Of a stretch of DNA of 19,956 nucleotides, positions 8,256 through 17,244 are shown piece by piece. Source of the stretch: WRDS01 sp964492775 (GTDB lineage Bacteria; Actinomycetota; Coriobacteriia; Anaerosomatales; PHET01); contig CAZBLH010000030.1 in assembly GCA_964492775.1 (NCBI GenBank), forward strand, positions 1 through 19,956, read 5' to 3'. A model generated the notes under the pieces. The model was not told where the DNA came from. It did no database searches and worked only from the letters and a program-made list of their open reading frames with translations. Within the stretch, counting starts at the first letter, position 1. Every line of letters begins with the position of its first letter. Made by a program: the position numbers and the translations under genes.

Positions 8256-9233
8256 TCATCGAAGTGCGAGTACCTGTTCTCCGAGCGCTTCGATGACCGC
8301 CTCGGCGTCATTTGGGACCGCGCTCCTCGAGAACAGCACGCCCGAATTGCGGGCATACTCAGCGGTGACGATGTCGAGATCGTACAGCGTCTCCATGTGG
8401 TCGGTCACGAAGCCGATCGGCGATGCCACGACCCCGCGCACACCCGCCTGGGCGCATGCGTCGATGAGGTCCTCGAGCGACGGGCCGAGCCAGCCGCCGG
8501 GCCTCTCCCCTTTCGACTGGAACACAAGGAACCACGGCCGCGCGCCACTCGAATCACCGAACGCCGAGAAGGACGCAAACAGTTCGCTTCCCGCACCGTA
8601 GTGCCCGGAGGCAAGTCCGATCTTCTCGGCGATCTTCGTGGCGGTCAGCTCGAGACCTGCCACATACGGGTCGTCATCGACGAGTTCAGCCAGAGGAAGG
8701 CTGTGCGCGGTGAACGCGATCACCGATCCGCCTTCGCTCCCATCCTGGCTGACGAGAGCCTCTTCCACGGCTCCCACGAAGAAGTCGGTGTACGCGTCGA
8801 GCGAGGCGAAGAGCGGCGCTACGACGACATCTATCCCAAGGGCGGCGGCTGCGTCTCTCACGGCCTCAGTAGCCGATCCGCTTGCTACCTTGGCGTCGAA
8901 CGCCGAGAGGTGCACGAGCACGACCTTGTCGCAGCCCTGGGCAGCCAGGCTCGCCAACGCGTCGGGGATCTCGGGTCGCCAGTAGAGCATGCCCACCTCG
9001 ACCGGAATCGACTCGCCCGCCGAACGCTCAAGGCTCGCCGCCAGTCGCTGCGCGATCGCTCGGGCGGTCGCTGTGAGCGGCGAGGCGCCACCGATGGCTT
9101 GATACCGCGCAGACACTCGGTTGACCAGCGCAGATGAGGGCTCACGCTTCATGAGGTTGCGCATGAAGGGCCCCACCGCCTCAAGCGAGTCAGGCCCTCC
9201 AAAACCCGTTATCAGAACCCCAAGCCGGGACAT
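8256..9233 (-). CDS. hemH/cpfC: Ferrochelatase (coproporphyrin type likely)
   Basis: The 325-residue protein inserts Fe2+ into a porphyrin. Visible motifs are GFGGP at 10-14, YQAIGGASPL at 44-53, the catalytic-type H177 in FTAHSLPL, and E281 in GFVTDHMETLYD, which corresponds to the His/Glu pair of Bacillus HemH. The N-terminal GFGGP and the EAVGPFMRNL that follows resemble actinobacterial ferrochelatases, which act on coproporphyrin III and leave decarboxylation to ChdC. No ChdC gene is in this window. The four cysteines of the [2Fe-2S] form are absent (I see only C101 and C260). The start is ATG 9233, 8 nt after the hemE stop, with only a weak GGGTCG ribosome site, so it probably depends on translation from hemE. 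Confidence 0.92.
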   Translation of the reverse strand: MSRLGVLITGFGGPDSLEAVGPFMRNLMKREPSSALVNRVSARYQAIGGASPLTATARAIAQRLAASLERSAGESIPVEVGMLYWRPEIPDALASLAAQGCDKVVLVHLSAFDAKVASGSATEAVRDAAAALGIDVVVAPLFASLDAYTDFFVGAVEEALVSQDGSEGGSVIAFTAHSLPLAELVDDDPYVAGLELTATKIAEKIGLASGHYGAGSELFASFSAFGDSSGARPWFLVFQSKGERPGGWLGPSLEDLIDACAQAGVRGVVASPIGFVTDHMETLYDLDIVTAEYARNSGVLFSRSAVPNDAEAVIEALGEQVLALR

Positions 9234-9241
9234 TTTCGCGC

Positions 9242-10312
9242 TTACGACCCAGACCTGATGCGCTCCGAGTGCTCGTGCACGAACCTGATCATCGCGCGGG
9301 CCTTCTCGGGATCGCTCGTCTTGTGGATCCCGTGGCCGAGGTTGAAGATGTGGCCCGGGCGCGTGCCGAACGCCTCAAGGATCTCGACAACCATGCGCTC
9401 GAGCTCGTCATCGGGAGCGAACAGCGCTACAGGGTCAATGTTGCCCTGGATACCGAACTTGCGGTCGATGACCTCAACAGCATGGCGCATGTCGAGTCGC
9501 CAGTCGACACCGATGATGTCGCCGCCCGCCTTCTGCACCAAGTCGAGCATGGAGGTGCCACCGTTGGCAAAGTGGATCAGCGGTACGCCGCCGTCAACAA
9601 CCTCATCGCCATGTGCGGTGACCTCGTCGATGACGCGCTTGGAGTACGGCAGCACGGACTGCTCGTAGTCGCGCGGAGCGACATATCCGACCCAGCTGTC
9701 GAAGAGCTGTACGACCTGCGCGCCGGCATCAATCTGCGCTTTGAGATAGGCGATGGTCGTATCGGCAAACTTGTTCATCAGGGTGTCCCAGGCGACCGGG
9801 TCCGACCACATGAGAGCCTTCGTGTGCTCGTAGTCACGAGTCCCGTGCCCCTCGATCGCGTAGCTCGCCAGCGTGAACGGCGCACCCGCGAAGCCGATGA
9901 GCGGCACCTTGTTCTCAAGCTCACCGCGCAGAATGCGGATCGACTCCATCACAAACCCGGTGGTCTCCTCCGGGTCAGCCACACGCAGCTTCTCCGCATC
10001 TGCCGCCGAGCGGATCGGGTTGTGGATGACCGGACCCTCCCCTTTGGCGAACTCAAGATCGAGCCCCATGCCGGGGAAGGAGATCAGGATGTCCGAGAAC
10101 AGAATGGCGGCATCCACGCCCACCAGGTCCACGGGCTGCAGTGTGACCTCGACGACTAGTTCGGGGGTGCGGCACATCTCCAGGAAGCCGTGCTTCTCGC
10201 GGATGGCGCGATACTCGGGCATGTAACGCCCAGCCTGGCGCATCATCCAGACAGGGGTGCGCTCCGTCTGCTCACGTCGTGCGGCGCGGAGGAATAGGTC
10301 GTTGAAGGGCAT
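9242..10312 (-). CDS. hemE: Uroporphyrinogen III decarboxylase
   Basis: The 356-residue cytoplasmic enzyme converts uroporphyrinogen III to coproporphyrinogen III. Signatures are the N-terminal RTPVWMMRQAGRYMPEYR at 18-35 and the catalytic-type aspartate D74 in LFSDIL, followed by a TIM-barrel-length domain with FAGAPFTLASY and HFANGG. The start ATG 10312 has AAAGGA about 9 nt upstream and gives the canonical MPFND beginning; the frame stays open 16 codons further upstream without a ribosome site. It is the first gene of the minus-strand block hemE-hemH-hemY-hemY. A terminator just upstream separates it from acs, so it likely has its own promoter in the 90 nt in front. Confidence 0.95.
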   Translation of the reverse strand: MPFNDLFLRAARREQTERTPVWMMRQAGRYMPEYRAIREKHGFLEMCRTPELVVEVTLQPVDLVGVDAAILFSDILISFPGMGLDLEFAKGEGPVIHNPIRSAADAEKLRVADPEETTGFVMESIRILRGELENKVPLIGFAGAPFTLASYAIEGHGTRDYEHTKALMWSDPVAWDTLMNKFADTTIAYLKAQIDAGAQVVQLFDSWVGYVAPRDYEQSVLPYSKRVIDEVTAHGDEVVDGGVPLIHFANGGTSMLDLVQKAGGDIIGVDWRLDMRHAVEVIDRKFGIQGNIDPVALFAPDDELERMVVEILEAFGTRPGHIFNLGHGIHKTSDPEKARAMIRFVHEHSERIRSGS

Positions 10313-10369
10313 GGCTGTAGGTCCTTTCGGCGATACGGGCTCCAGCTCATCAAGGAGCACCGAGTGGAG

Positions 10370-10378
10370 ATAGTACCA
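10370..10378 (-). promoter_or_regulatory. Possible extended -10 element for hemE
   Basis: On the minus strand the bases read TGG-TACTAT, a TGn extended -10 with a 4 of 6 match to TATAAT, about 58 nt before the hemE ATG and just after the acs terminator. No good -35 hexamer is visible. The position suits a haem-operon promoter, but the match alone is weak. Confidence 0.3.
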
Positions 10379-10399
10379 CGCAGTGTGCTCTTACCCCAC

Positions 10400-10436
10400 G
10401 AAAAGGGACCCCGCACCTTCCGGCACGGGGTCCCTT
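10400..10436 (-). terminator. Terminator after acs
   Basis: A perfect 11-bp stem joins AAGGGACCCCG (10403-10413) and CGGGGTCCCTT (10426-10436) around a 12-nt loop. Read on the minus strand it starts 31 nt after the acs stop and is followed by a short U run (TTTTCG). It divides the acs transcript from the hemE operon. Confidence 0.8.
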
Positions 10437-10466
10437 ACGCACGCACACGATTCCGAATCGCTGGCG

Positions 10467-12455
<1,989 letters not shown>

Positions 12456-12480
12456 GCCGGCCTCCCTTCTACTCACTTCT

Positions 12481-12531
12481 GATAGAGGATGCGGCGCCTC
12501 CGCACCCTATCGTCACGACCCCGTTCCGGGG
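12481..12531 (-). promoter_or_regulatory. Two hairpins in the acs 5' leader
   Basis: Hairpin one pairs GATAG (12481-12485) with CTATC (12507-12511) and TGCGG (12490-12494) with CCGCA (12500-12504), with a GG/CC pair and single-base bulges between. Hairpin two pairs CCCCG (12519-12523) with CGGGG (12527-12531) around a 3-nt loop. Both precede the acs ribosome site by about 15-60 nt in the mRNA. Neither has a U run, so they are not simple terminators. A role in mRNA stability or translation is only inference. Confidence 0.35.
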
Positions 12532-12580
12532 CGCGTGAATCACTCTACGGAAAGTGTTCCCGAGATACTCCGCCAAACCG

Positions 12581-12610
12581 GGTAGGCGGCGGATGTGGGT
12601 CGGTAGGCGG
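12581..12610. repeat. Tandem GGTAGGCGG repeat, 21-bp period
   Basis: The nonamer GGTAGGCGG occurs at 12581-12589 and 12602-12610, start to start 21 bp, or two helical turns. A variant GGTAGGAGG is at 12749-12757. The right copy overlaps the possible acs -10 and the left copy lies near its start point, an arrangement typical of an operator bound by a dimer on one DNA face. No known regulator consensus is recognised. Confidence 0.4.
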
Positions 12611-12629
12611 TCTCCTAGCCGCCGGTCAA
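12600..12629 (-). promoter_or_regulatory. Possible acs promoter
   Basis: On the minus strand TTGACC (12629-12624) is followed after 18 nt by TACCGA (12605-12600). The -35 is 5 of 6 to TTGACA, while the -10 is poor but of the TAnnnA/T form often accepted in high-GC Gram-positives. It would start a transcript around 12593 with a leader of about 140 nt. Confidence 0.3.
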
Positions 12630-12660
12630 CGGCGAATTGGATCAATGTTCGCACGCCCAC

Positions 12661-12689
12661 TTGCAACATCAGTTACGTTCATGTAGGCT
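12661..12689 (+). promoter_or_regulatory. Promoter-like pair in front of the structured RNA candidate
   Basis: TTGCAA at 12661-12666 and TAGGCT at 12684-12689 are separated by exactly 17 nt. TAnnnT -10 elements are common in actinobacterial housekeeping promoters. Transcription would start near 12696, at the base of the first hairpin of the folded segment. There is no + strand gene downstream for it to serve. Confidence 0.45.
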
Positions 12690-12695
12690 GCCGCT

Positions 12696-12877
12696 AACAC
12701 GGTTTCCCTTCCCGCAAACCGCCGCTTCCGGGGGATCCGGACGGCAACGGTAGGAGGCATGGCGGCCGGCATCGCCATAAGTCGGTCGAACTCGACCGAG
12801 ATAGCCTCCAGAGCTCAGGGGTAAAGCAGGGAAGGATTATGAGGAACCCGGCCCGAAGGCCGGGTTCCTCGCATTTC
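12696..12877 (+). ncRNA. Candidate free-standing structured RNA with pseudoknot, unknown class
   Basis: Pairing visible by eye: CGGTTT (12700-12705) with AAACCG (12716-12721) closes a hairpin. Its 10-nt loop contains CCTTCCCGC (12707-12715), which pairs with GC-A-GGGAAGG (12826-12835), forming a long-range pseudoknot. Between them TCCGG/CCGGA (12727-12731/12737-12741) makes a small hairpin. GGAGGC/GCCTCC (12753-12758/12804-12809) closes a three-way junction holding ATGGCG/CGCCAT (12759-12764/12773-12778) and TCGGTCG/CGACCGA (12782-12788/12793-12799). A 13-bp terminator-like stem follows. The length is about 180 nt. I recognise no tmRNA, RNase P, SRP or riboswitch signature. The strand is inferred from the promoter-like pair; a leader on the acs strand is the alternative. 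Confidence 0.45.
12841..12877 (+). terminator. Strong 13-bp hairpin ending the RNA candidate
   Basis: GAGGAACCCGGCC (12841-12853) pairs perfectly with GGCCGGGTTCCTC (12858-12870) across a 4-nt loop. The + strand continues GCATTTCT, only a short T run. On the minus strand the loop reads TTCG closed by C-G, the very stable tetraloop, but the following bases (ATAATCC) also lack a U run. It may serve + strand RNA, the minus-strand gene ending at 12977, or both. Confidence 0.55.
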
Positions 12878-12941
12878 TGGGAAGGTCACGCGATGCCGGC
12901 TGCCGCCGATGCGGTCACGTCCGCCCCCCCCGCCACTGCTG

Positions 12942-12958
12942 CCGCACGCAGCGTGCGG
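12942..12958. repeat. Near-perfect palindrome after the corrinoid-activator gene
   Basis: CCGCACGC and GCGTGCGG flank a single A, giving a 17-nt inverted repeat 19 nt past the stop of the minus-strand gene at 12977. It could form a stem in that mRNA 3' end but has no U run. It may be a transcript-end stabiliser or a protein site. Confidence 0.4.
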
Positions 12959-12976
12959 CGCGCGCAGCACTTCCCG

Positions 12977-14572
12977 TCAGCAGGGAGCAAGCTCCAACGC
13001 GGAGATCAGAGCGTCGTTGAAACCAGGCATAGCTGCCAGGTCGACGTGATGCGTCACTTCGGCAAGCGACTGCACCCGATTCGCCAGGGCCGGATCCAGG
13101 GCAACGTCAAGTGCCCCGGCCAGTGCGGTATTCCCGACAGGCTTCACGAGTGTTTCAAGCTCGGCCGGGATGATGCAGATACCTGCAAGATCCCGCGCGC
13201 TGAGTTCGCTGCCGAAAGCGCCTGCGACGTGAACTGCGGACAGCTCGCGAGCACCACGCCCCGCTGCCTCAAGCACGGAGCGCACGCCAACGACTACCGC
13301 AGCCTTGGCGAGCTGCAGTGCACGTAGGTCCTTCTGGCTCACAGTGATGCGCCCGGCATCATCCAGACGCAGACGCAGCACGCCGTCCGCTCCGCGTGCG
13401 AAGTGGTCTGCCAGTGGACCCTTGCTGGCGAGGAGCCCCGAGGCGTCCAGGTGTCCGAGCGAGCGCAGCAGCGCAGCAACAGATACCAGCCCGCTTCCGG
13501 TGACGCCCACAGGCTCCCCCCCGCCGAGCGTCTCGACCTCCAGCTGCACTCCGGTTCCATTTTCGGCAAGAGCGACACTCGTGACGGCACCGGGTACTGC
13601 CGGCAACCCGCACTCGATGCCCGCACCCTCGAACGCCGGCCCAGCCGCAGCCGAGGCAACCCAGTAAGACCCTTCGGCCGCTAGTGCAATCTCGGCATTA
13701 GTCCCGAGATCCACGAGCAGCTCTGGGGCCGACGCGTCGATCGCGCCCACATGCACGAGCCCCGCGACGGTATCCCCTCCCACGAACCCAGCCAGCGCAG
13801 GAAGCATCAAGGTCTGGCGGACTTCGTGCTCGCCGATCGACCCGAGTGTCAGCAATGCCGGGTACTGTGGTGACTTGAATGGGTGCTGCCCGAGTGCTTC
13901 TACAGAGATGCCGGCGAACATTGCGCTCATCGCAGGATTGCCGGCGAGCACCACACGCTCGAAGGTGAGCCTCGGCTGTCTCCCGCCAGCAAAATCCGCT
14001 CCGAACGCCGATGCCACAGCGAGTGACAGCGCCTCCGCCACCGACTTGACGAGGGCGTCGCGCAGCAGCTCCGCTTCACCCGCGATCGCTGCCGACACGC
14101 GCGTGAGAATGTCGGCGCCCCAACTCTGCTGGCGGTTGGGGACCGACGCTCGGCCAACCACGCGTCCGCCATCGGCCTCCGCAACTGTGACTGCCACCGT
14201 TGTCGTGCCGAGGTCCACCGCCGCGACGAGCCGGCCGGTCGATGCGCTTGAGTGCGATGCAACAGGCTGCGACGTGGCGGTAGAGCCGGCGAGCGGTCGC
14301 ACGGTGACCGGCTGGTCGGCCGCGATGCACGCCCTGCAGCCGAAACGGATGTTGCCGGGCGCCCTGCCGAGCGCGGCGCGTTCGATGTCATCGGGCTCGG
14401 CCAACGCGCCCTCCAGCACGCGCACCGCACATGCTCCGCAGGTCCCACGCCCACCGCACGCCATCGGCACCACCACACCCGCGAGGCGCGCGGCCTCGAC
14501 GACCGTCGTGCCCGGCTCGGTGAGTGCCGTGACCCCCGACGGCTCGAATCTGACCTCTACGCGGTCGGACAT
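12977..14572 (-). CDS. [2Fe-2S] ferredoxin-ASKHA protein, corrinoid-activator (RACo/RamA-like) family
   Basis: The 531-residue protein has an N-terminal plant-type [2Fe-2S] domain (C39-x5-C45-x2-C48, then C79 in RFGCRAC). A serine- and proline-containing linker near 95-112 leads to an ASKHA-fold ATPase region with VDLGTTTVA (119-127), VLAGNPAMS and LLVDLGTNAEIAL. This is the layout of reductive activators of corrinoid proteins, which use ATP to return Co(II) to the Co(I) state in methyltransferases or the corrinoid iron-sulfur protein. RACo is longer (about 630), so this is a compact member and the partner is unknown. The start ATG 14572 follows the HIT-gene stop by one nucleotide (TGA-G-ATG); the longer frame would run through that gene. 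Last gene of the tightly packed xseA-xseB-HIT run. Confidence 0.85.
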   Translation of the reverse strand: MSDRVEVRFEPSGVTALTEPGTTVVEAARLAGVVVPMACGGRGTCGACAVRVLEGALAEPDDIERAALGRAPGNIRFGCRACIAADQPVTVRPLAGSTATSQPVASHSSASTGRLVAAVDLGTTTVAVTVAEADGGRVVGRASVPNRQQSWGADILTRVSAAIAGEAELLRDALVKSVAEALSLAVASAFGADFAGGRQPRLTFERVVLAGNPAMSAMFAGISVEALGQHPFKSPQYPALLTLGSIGEHEVRQTLMLPALAGFVGGDTVAGLVHVGAIDASAPELLVDLGTNAEIALAAEGSYWVASAAAGPAFEGAGIECGLPAVPGAVTSVALAENGTGVQLEVETLGGGEPVGVTGSGLVSVAALLRSLGHLDASGLLASKGPLADHFARGADGVLRLRLDDAGRITVSQKDLRALQLAKAAVVVGVRSVLEAAGRGARELSAVHVAGAFGSELSARDLAGICIIPAELETLVKPVGNTALAGALDVALDPALANRVQSLAEVTHHVDLAAMPGFNDALISALELAPC

Positions 14573-14573
14573 C

Positions 14574-14927
14574 TCACTCGTCGCCGAAGACGACCATGCC
14601 GTGAGCCATCCGCCGGCCACCCATAATGTGGACGTGCAGGTGCCGTACCGTCTGCCGCGCATCGTCACCGTTGTTGATGATCACGCGGTACCCAGAGTCC
14701 GAGACGCCCTTGATCTCGGCGACCTTGACTACCGCCGAGAACACGGGACCCATCAGTCCGGCCGAGTCGCCCTCGGCGATGTTCTCGACATGCGCCTTGG
14801 GCACGACAAGCGTGTGCACTGGCGCCTGGGGAGAGATGTCGTCGAAGGCGAGCGTCAGCTCGTCTTCGTAAACGGGCGTAATGGGGATCTCGCCCGCGAT
14901 CATCTTGCAGAAGATGCAGTCGGTCAT
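14574..14927 (-). CDS. HIT-family nucleotide-binding hydrolase (HinT-like)
   Basis: The 117-residue protein has CIFC at the N-terminus (zinc-type cysteine pair), FDDISPQAPVH, the strand NNGDDARQTV and the catalytic histidine triad HLHVHIMGG near the C-terminus. HinT relatives hydrolyse nucleoside phosphoramidates and adenylylated molecules. The start ATG 14927 overlaps the xseB stop as TGATG, with GGAGAT about 8 nt upstream; the GTG one codon earlier is less likely. Full length for the family. Confidence 0.93.
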   Translation of the reverse strand: MTDCIFCKMIAGEIPITPVYEDELTLAFDDISPQAPVHTLVVPKAHVENIAEGDSAGLMGPVFSAVVKVAEIKGVSDSGYRVIINNGDDARQTVRHLHVHIMGGRRMAHGMVVFGDE

Positions 14928-15169
14928 CACGCGTCATCTCCCTCGGCAGCCTCGGCCTCGAGTTCGCCGAGAAGGACCGTCACCTTCTGCTGGGCGTCCG
15001 CGAGCCTTGCCTGAAGCTCTTTCAGGAGGGTGACGCCGCGTTCGTACCGGTCGAGGCTGTCCTCCAGGTCAAGCGCGCCCGACTCGAGCGCGGCCACGAT
15101 CGTTTCGAGCTCGGTCAGCGCAGTGCCGAACGACAGCTCCTCGACAGGCGCCCTGCTCTCCTCCGTCAT
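14927..15169 (-). CDS. xseB: Exodeoxyribonuclease VII small subunit
   Basis: The 80-residue helical protein has the family core LSFGTALTELETIVAALESG and LEDSLDRYERGVTLLKELQARL, and a short acidic tail. Several copies pack around XseA to form exonuclease VII, which degrades single-stranded DNA from both ends. The ATG overlaps the xseA stop as ATGA, with GGAGG in the end of xseA, so it is translationally coupled. Confidence 0.94.
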   Translation of the reverse strand: MTEESRAPVEELSFGTALTELETIVAALESGALDLEDSLDRYERGVTLLKELQARLADAQQKVTVLLGELEAEAAEGDDA

Positions 15170-16437
15170 CGTTCCTCCCTCTCCACATGAGTCACATCAC
15201 AGCCGACATTCCCGTCTGACAGCTTCAGCAGGACGCCCTGCCCCACCGAGAGCTGCTCAATGCTGCGGACCACCGTCTTGCCGTCCGGCTCGAAGGCAGC
15301 CGCATACCCCCGCGCGAGGATCTTGAGTGGCGACAGGTCATCGATTCGAGCTGCCGTCAGGGCGACGATCGCCTCGTGGCGCTCGATGAATCGCGATCCC
15401 GCGCCGATGAGCCGCACGCGGCCAGAGTCGAGCCTCTGCGCGTCACGCTCGAGCTTCGCCGGGAGCGCGCTGGCCAGGCGGACACGCGCCTCGTCGAGCG
15501 ACTGCGCGCTCGGCCCGAGCACCGCGAACGCGTCCCTGAACGCCGGCCGCTCAGCGATACGGGTGACACGGTGCGCCGCCTCCCGCGTCCTGTGCAGGAG
15601 CGCCCTGCCGAGCGCACGCCCTTCCCTGCCGAGCGCCGCCGCCATCGCCTCGATTGCCGGAGCCGAGGCCTCGGCCGCCGCCGTCGGGGTCGAAGCCCGC
15701 AAGTCAGCCACCATGTCCGCGATTGTCGTGTCGGGCTCGTGGCCGATTCCGCTGACGACAGGGACAGTGCTTGCAGCGATGGCGCGCGCTACCAGCTCTG
15801 AGTTGAAGGGCATCAGGTCCTCGTAGCTGCCACCACCGCGTACCAGCAGAATCACGTCGGGACGAGCGTCGGATGCCACGCGCAGGCCCTCGACGATCGA
15901 CGCCGCGGCGCTCTCGCCCTCGACGGGAACGCCGGCCACGAGCACTTCGGCCAACGGATACCTGCGACGAAGGGTGCGCAGAACATCGTGTATCGCCTTG
16001 CCTCGCGGAGAGGTCACGACGGCGATTCGCTCGGGAAACGGCTCGAGTTGCCGCTTCCGCTCAGCGCGCATGAGACCCTCAGCCTCGAGCCGCCGCGCCA
16101 ACTCGGCAACCTGCATGCGCAGACGCCCCTCGCCCGCGGGCTCCAGCCGGCGCACCACGAACTGCATCCGGCCCTTGGGCACGTATGCCGAGAAGTACCC
16201 CGTGATCTCCACCTGAATGCCACACCGCAGCGCCACTCCGCTGGCTTCGTACGCGTCGCGCCACATGAGGCACGGCATCGAGGCTTCGCCATCACACACA
16301 GTGAAGTAGGCCGCCTTATACCCCGGCTTGTCGCTGAACTCGGAGACCTCGCCGATGACCTGCACGCGCACGCCTTCGAGGGCTTGGCGCGCCAAGCCCA
16401 TCGCCTCGCTCACTGACAGCGAACGGTTCTCGCTCAA
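15166..16437 (-). CDS. xseA: Exodeoxyribonuclease VII large subunit
   Basis: The 423-residue catalytic subunit has an N-terminal OB-type nucleic-acid-binding domain (about 1-105, with VRVQVIGEVSEF), then the catalytic segment: VTSPRGKAIHDVL, RGGGSYEDL (200-208), FNSELVARAIA from 211 and GIGHEPDTTIAD (230-241), and a long helical region binding the small subunit. The start is TTG 16437, decided by AGGAGGGT about 6 nt upstream; the next candidates (GTG 16413 and a later ATG) would remove conserved residues. Overlaps xseB by four bases. Full length for the family. Confidence 0.95.
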   Translation of the reverse strand: MSENRSLSVSEAMGLARQALEGVRVQVIGEVSEFSDKPGYKAAYFTVCDGEASMPCLMWRDAYEASGVALRCGIQVEITGYFSAYVPKGRMQFVVRRLEPAGEGRLRMQVAELARRLEAEGLMRAERKRQLEPFPERIAVVTSPRGKAIHDVLRTLRRRYPLAEVLVAGVPVEGESAAASIVEGLRVASDARPDVILLVRGGGSYEDLMPFNSELVARAIAASTVPVVSGIGHEPDTTIADMVADLRASTPTAAAEASAPAIEAMAAALGREGRALGRALLHRTREAAHRVTRIAERPAFRDAFAVLGPSAQSLDEARVRLASALPAKLERDAQRLDSGRVRLIGAGSRFIERHEAIVALTAARIDDLSPLKILARGYAAAFEPDGKTVVRSIEQLSVGQGVLLKLSDGNVGCDVTHVEREER

Positions 16438-16509
16438 CAGACCCTCCTGTGACCCTTGCGCAACGTTCCCACTTTGGCCCAGCCGTCTGACACCGTCCGT
16501 CGCCGCGTC

Positions 16510-17187
16510 TTAGCGCCTGCGCGCCAGGTTCATGAACCAGAGGAGCTGCAAGACCGCCACGAGCGCCGCGCCGACGTACGTAAGCGCAGCCGCCGTCAGC
16601 ACCTGACGGGCGCCTCCGAGCTGCTCGGGCGTCATCGCGCCCGATTCGTTGAGTGCCACTAGTGCGCGCCGAGATGCATCGAGCTCGACCGGCAAGGTGA
16701 CGACCTGGAACAACACGGCACCCGCATACAGAATCACGCCGAGCCAGGCGAGTTGCGCGATCTGCAGCCATATCCCCAGCAGAATCGCCGGAAATGCCAT
16801 CCTTGACCCGAAGTTCACGACAGGGACGATTGCCGTGCGCACGCTCGCCCACACGTAGCGCTTGTCGTGCTGGATGGCGTGACCTGCCTCATGCGCCGCA
16901 ACCCCTGCGGCTGCGACCGTCGGCTGTCCGTACACCGGCTCCGAGAGGGCCAGCGTGCGATTGCGCGGATCGTAGTGGTCGGTGAGGTTGCCTGCCACGG
17001 GGTTGACCGGCACTGCGGCAAGGCCGGAGGCATCGAGTACGCGCCGAGCCACCTGAGCCCCAGAAAGCCCCGTTGTCAGCGGTACGGCGCTCCACTTCTT
17101 GAACGTCGAGCTGATGTAGGACTGCGTTACCATGCCGATCACGGTGGAGACTAGAATCAGGAGCAGATACAAGGGGTCGAAGTACAT
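16510..17187 (-). CDS. Membrane zinc metallopeptidase (YugP-like)
   Basis: The 225-residue protein contains the zinc-protease motif HEAGH at 99-103 within AAHEAGHAIQH. Hydrophobic stretches near 5-22, 130-165 and 198-219 suggest three to four membrane segments. LPVELDAS near 165-172 contains a conserved glutamate that may be the third zinc ligand. This is the YugP/putative neutral zinc metallopeptidase family, whose substrates are unknown. The start ATG 17187 has GGAGG 8 nt upstream and gives MYFDPLYLLL; ten residues further upstream lack support. It lies 57 nt after rnd and 72 nt before xseA on the same strand. Confidence 0.9.
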   Translation of the reverse strand: MYFDPLYLLLILVSTVIGMVTQSYISSTFKKWSAVPLTTGLSGAQVARRVLDASGLAAVPVNPVAGNLTDHYDPRNRTLALSEPVYGQPTVAAAGVAAHEAGHAIQHDKRYVWASVRTAIVPVVNFGSRMAFPAILLGIWLQIAQLAWLGVILYAGAVLFQVVTLPVELDASRRALVALNESGAMTPEQLGGARQVLTAAALTYVGAALVAVLQLLWFMNLARRR

Positions 17188-17244
17188 CGAGGAACCTCCA
17201 AAGACGCGCATAGTCACGACTGGATGGAGCGCGAGAATCGCGCC

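Larger units (their letters stand above)
12456..12976. other. 521-nt intergenic region between acs and the corrinoid-activator gene
   Basis: No credible coding frame is present. Going right, it contains the acs ribosome site, two leader hairpins (12481-12531), two copies of a nonamer (12581-12610) over a possible acs promoter, a + strand promoter-like pair (12661-12689), a compact folded segment (12696-12835), a 13-bp hairpin (12841-12870), a run of eight C residues (12924-12931) and an 8-bp palindrome (12942-12958). It is the largest non-coding stretch in the window and is the focus of the hunt. Confidence 0.8.

Noticed and set aside
12696..12877. Known housekeeping RNA or c-di-AMP (ydaO) riboswitch
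   Set aside because: No tmRNA tag frame or T-arm end, no RNase P GGAGGAAAGTCC core and no SRP GGAAG...AGCA core. A stretch near GGGGGA and GGTAGG faintly recalls ydaO, but the conserved CAGCTAACC end is missing and no same-strand gene follows.
12924..12931. Run of eight C residues as a phase-variation tract
   Set aside because: It lies in the gap after the minus-strand gene, not in a coding frame or promoter spacer that I can define, so no switching role is supported.
14573..14668. Longer N-terminus for the corrinoid-activator protein
   Set aside because: It would overlap the HIT gene for 96 nt in another frame. The TGA-G-ATG junction and the MSDRVEVRF start fit the ferredoxin domain boundary.
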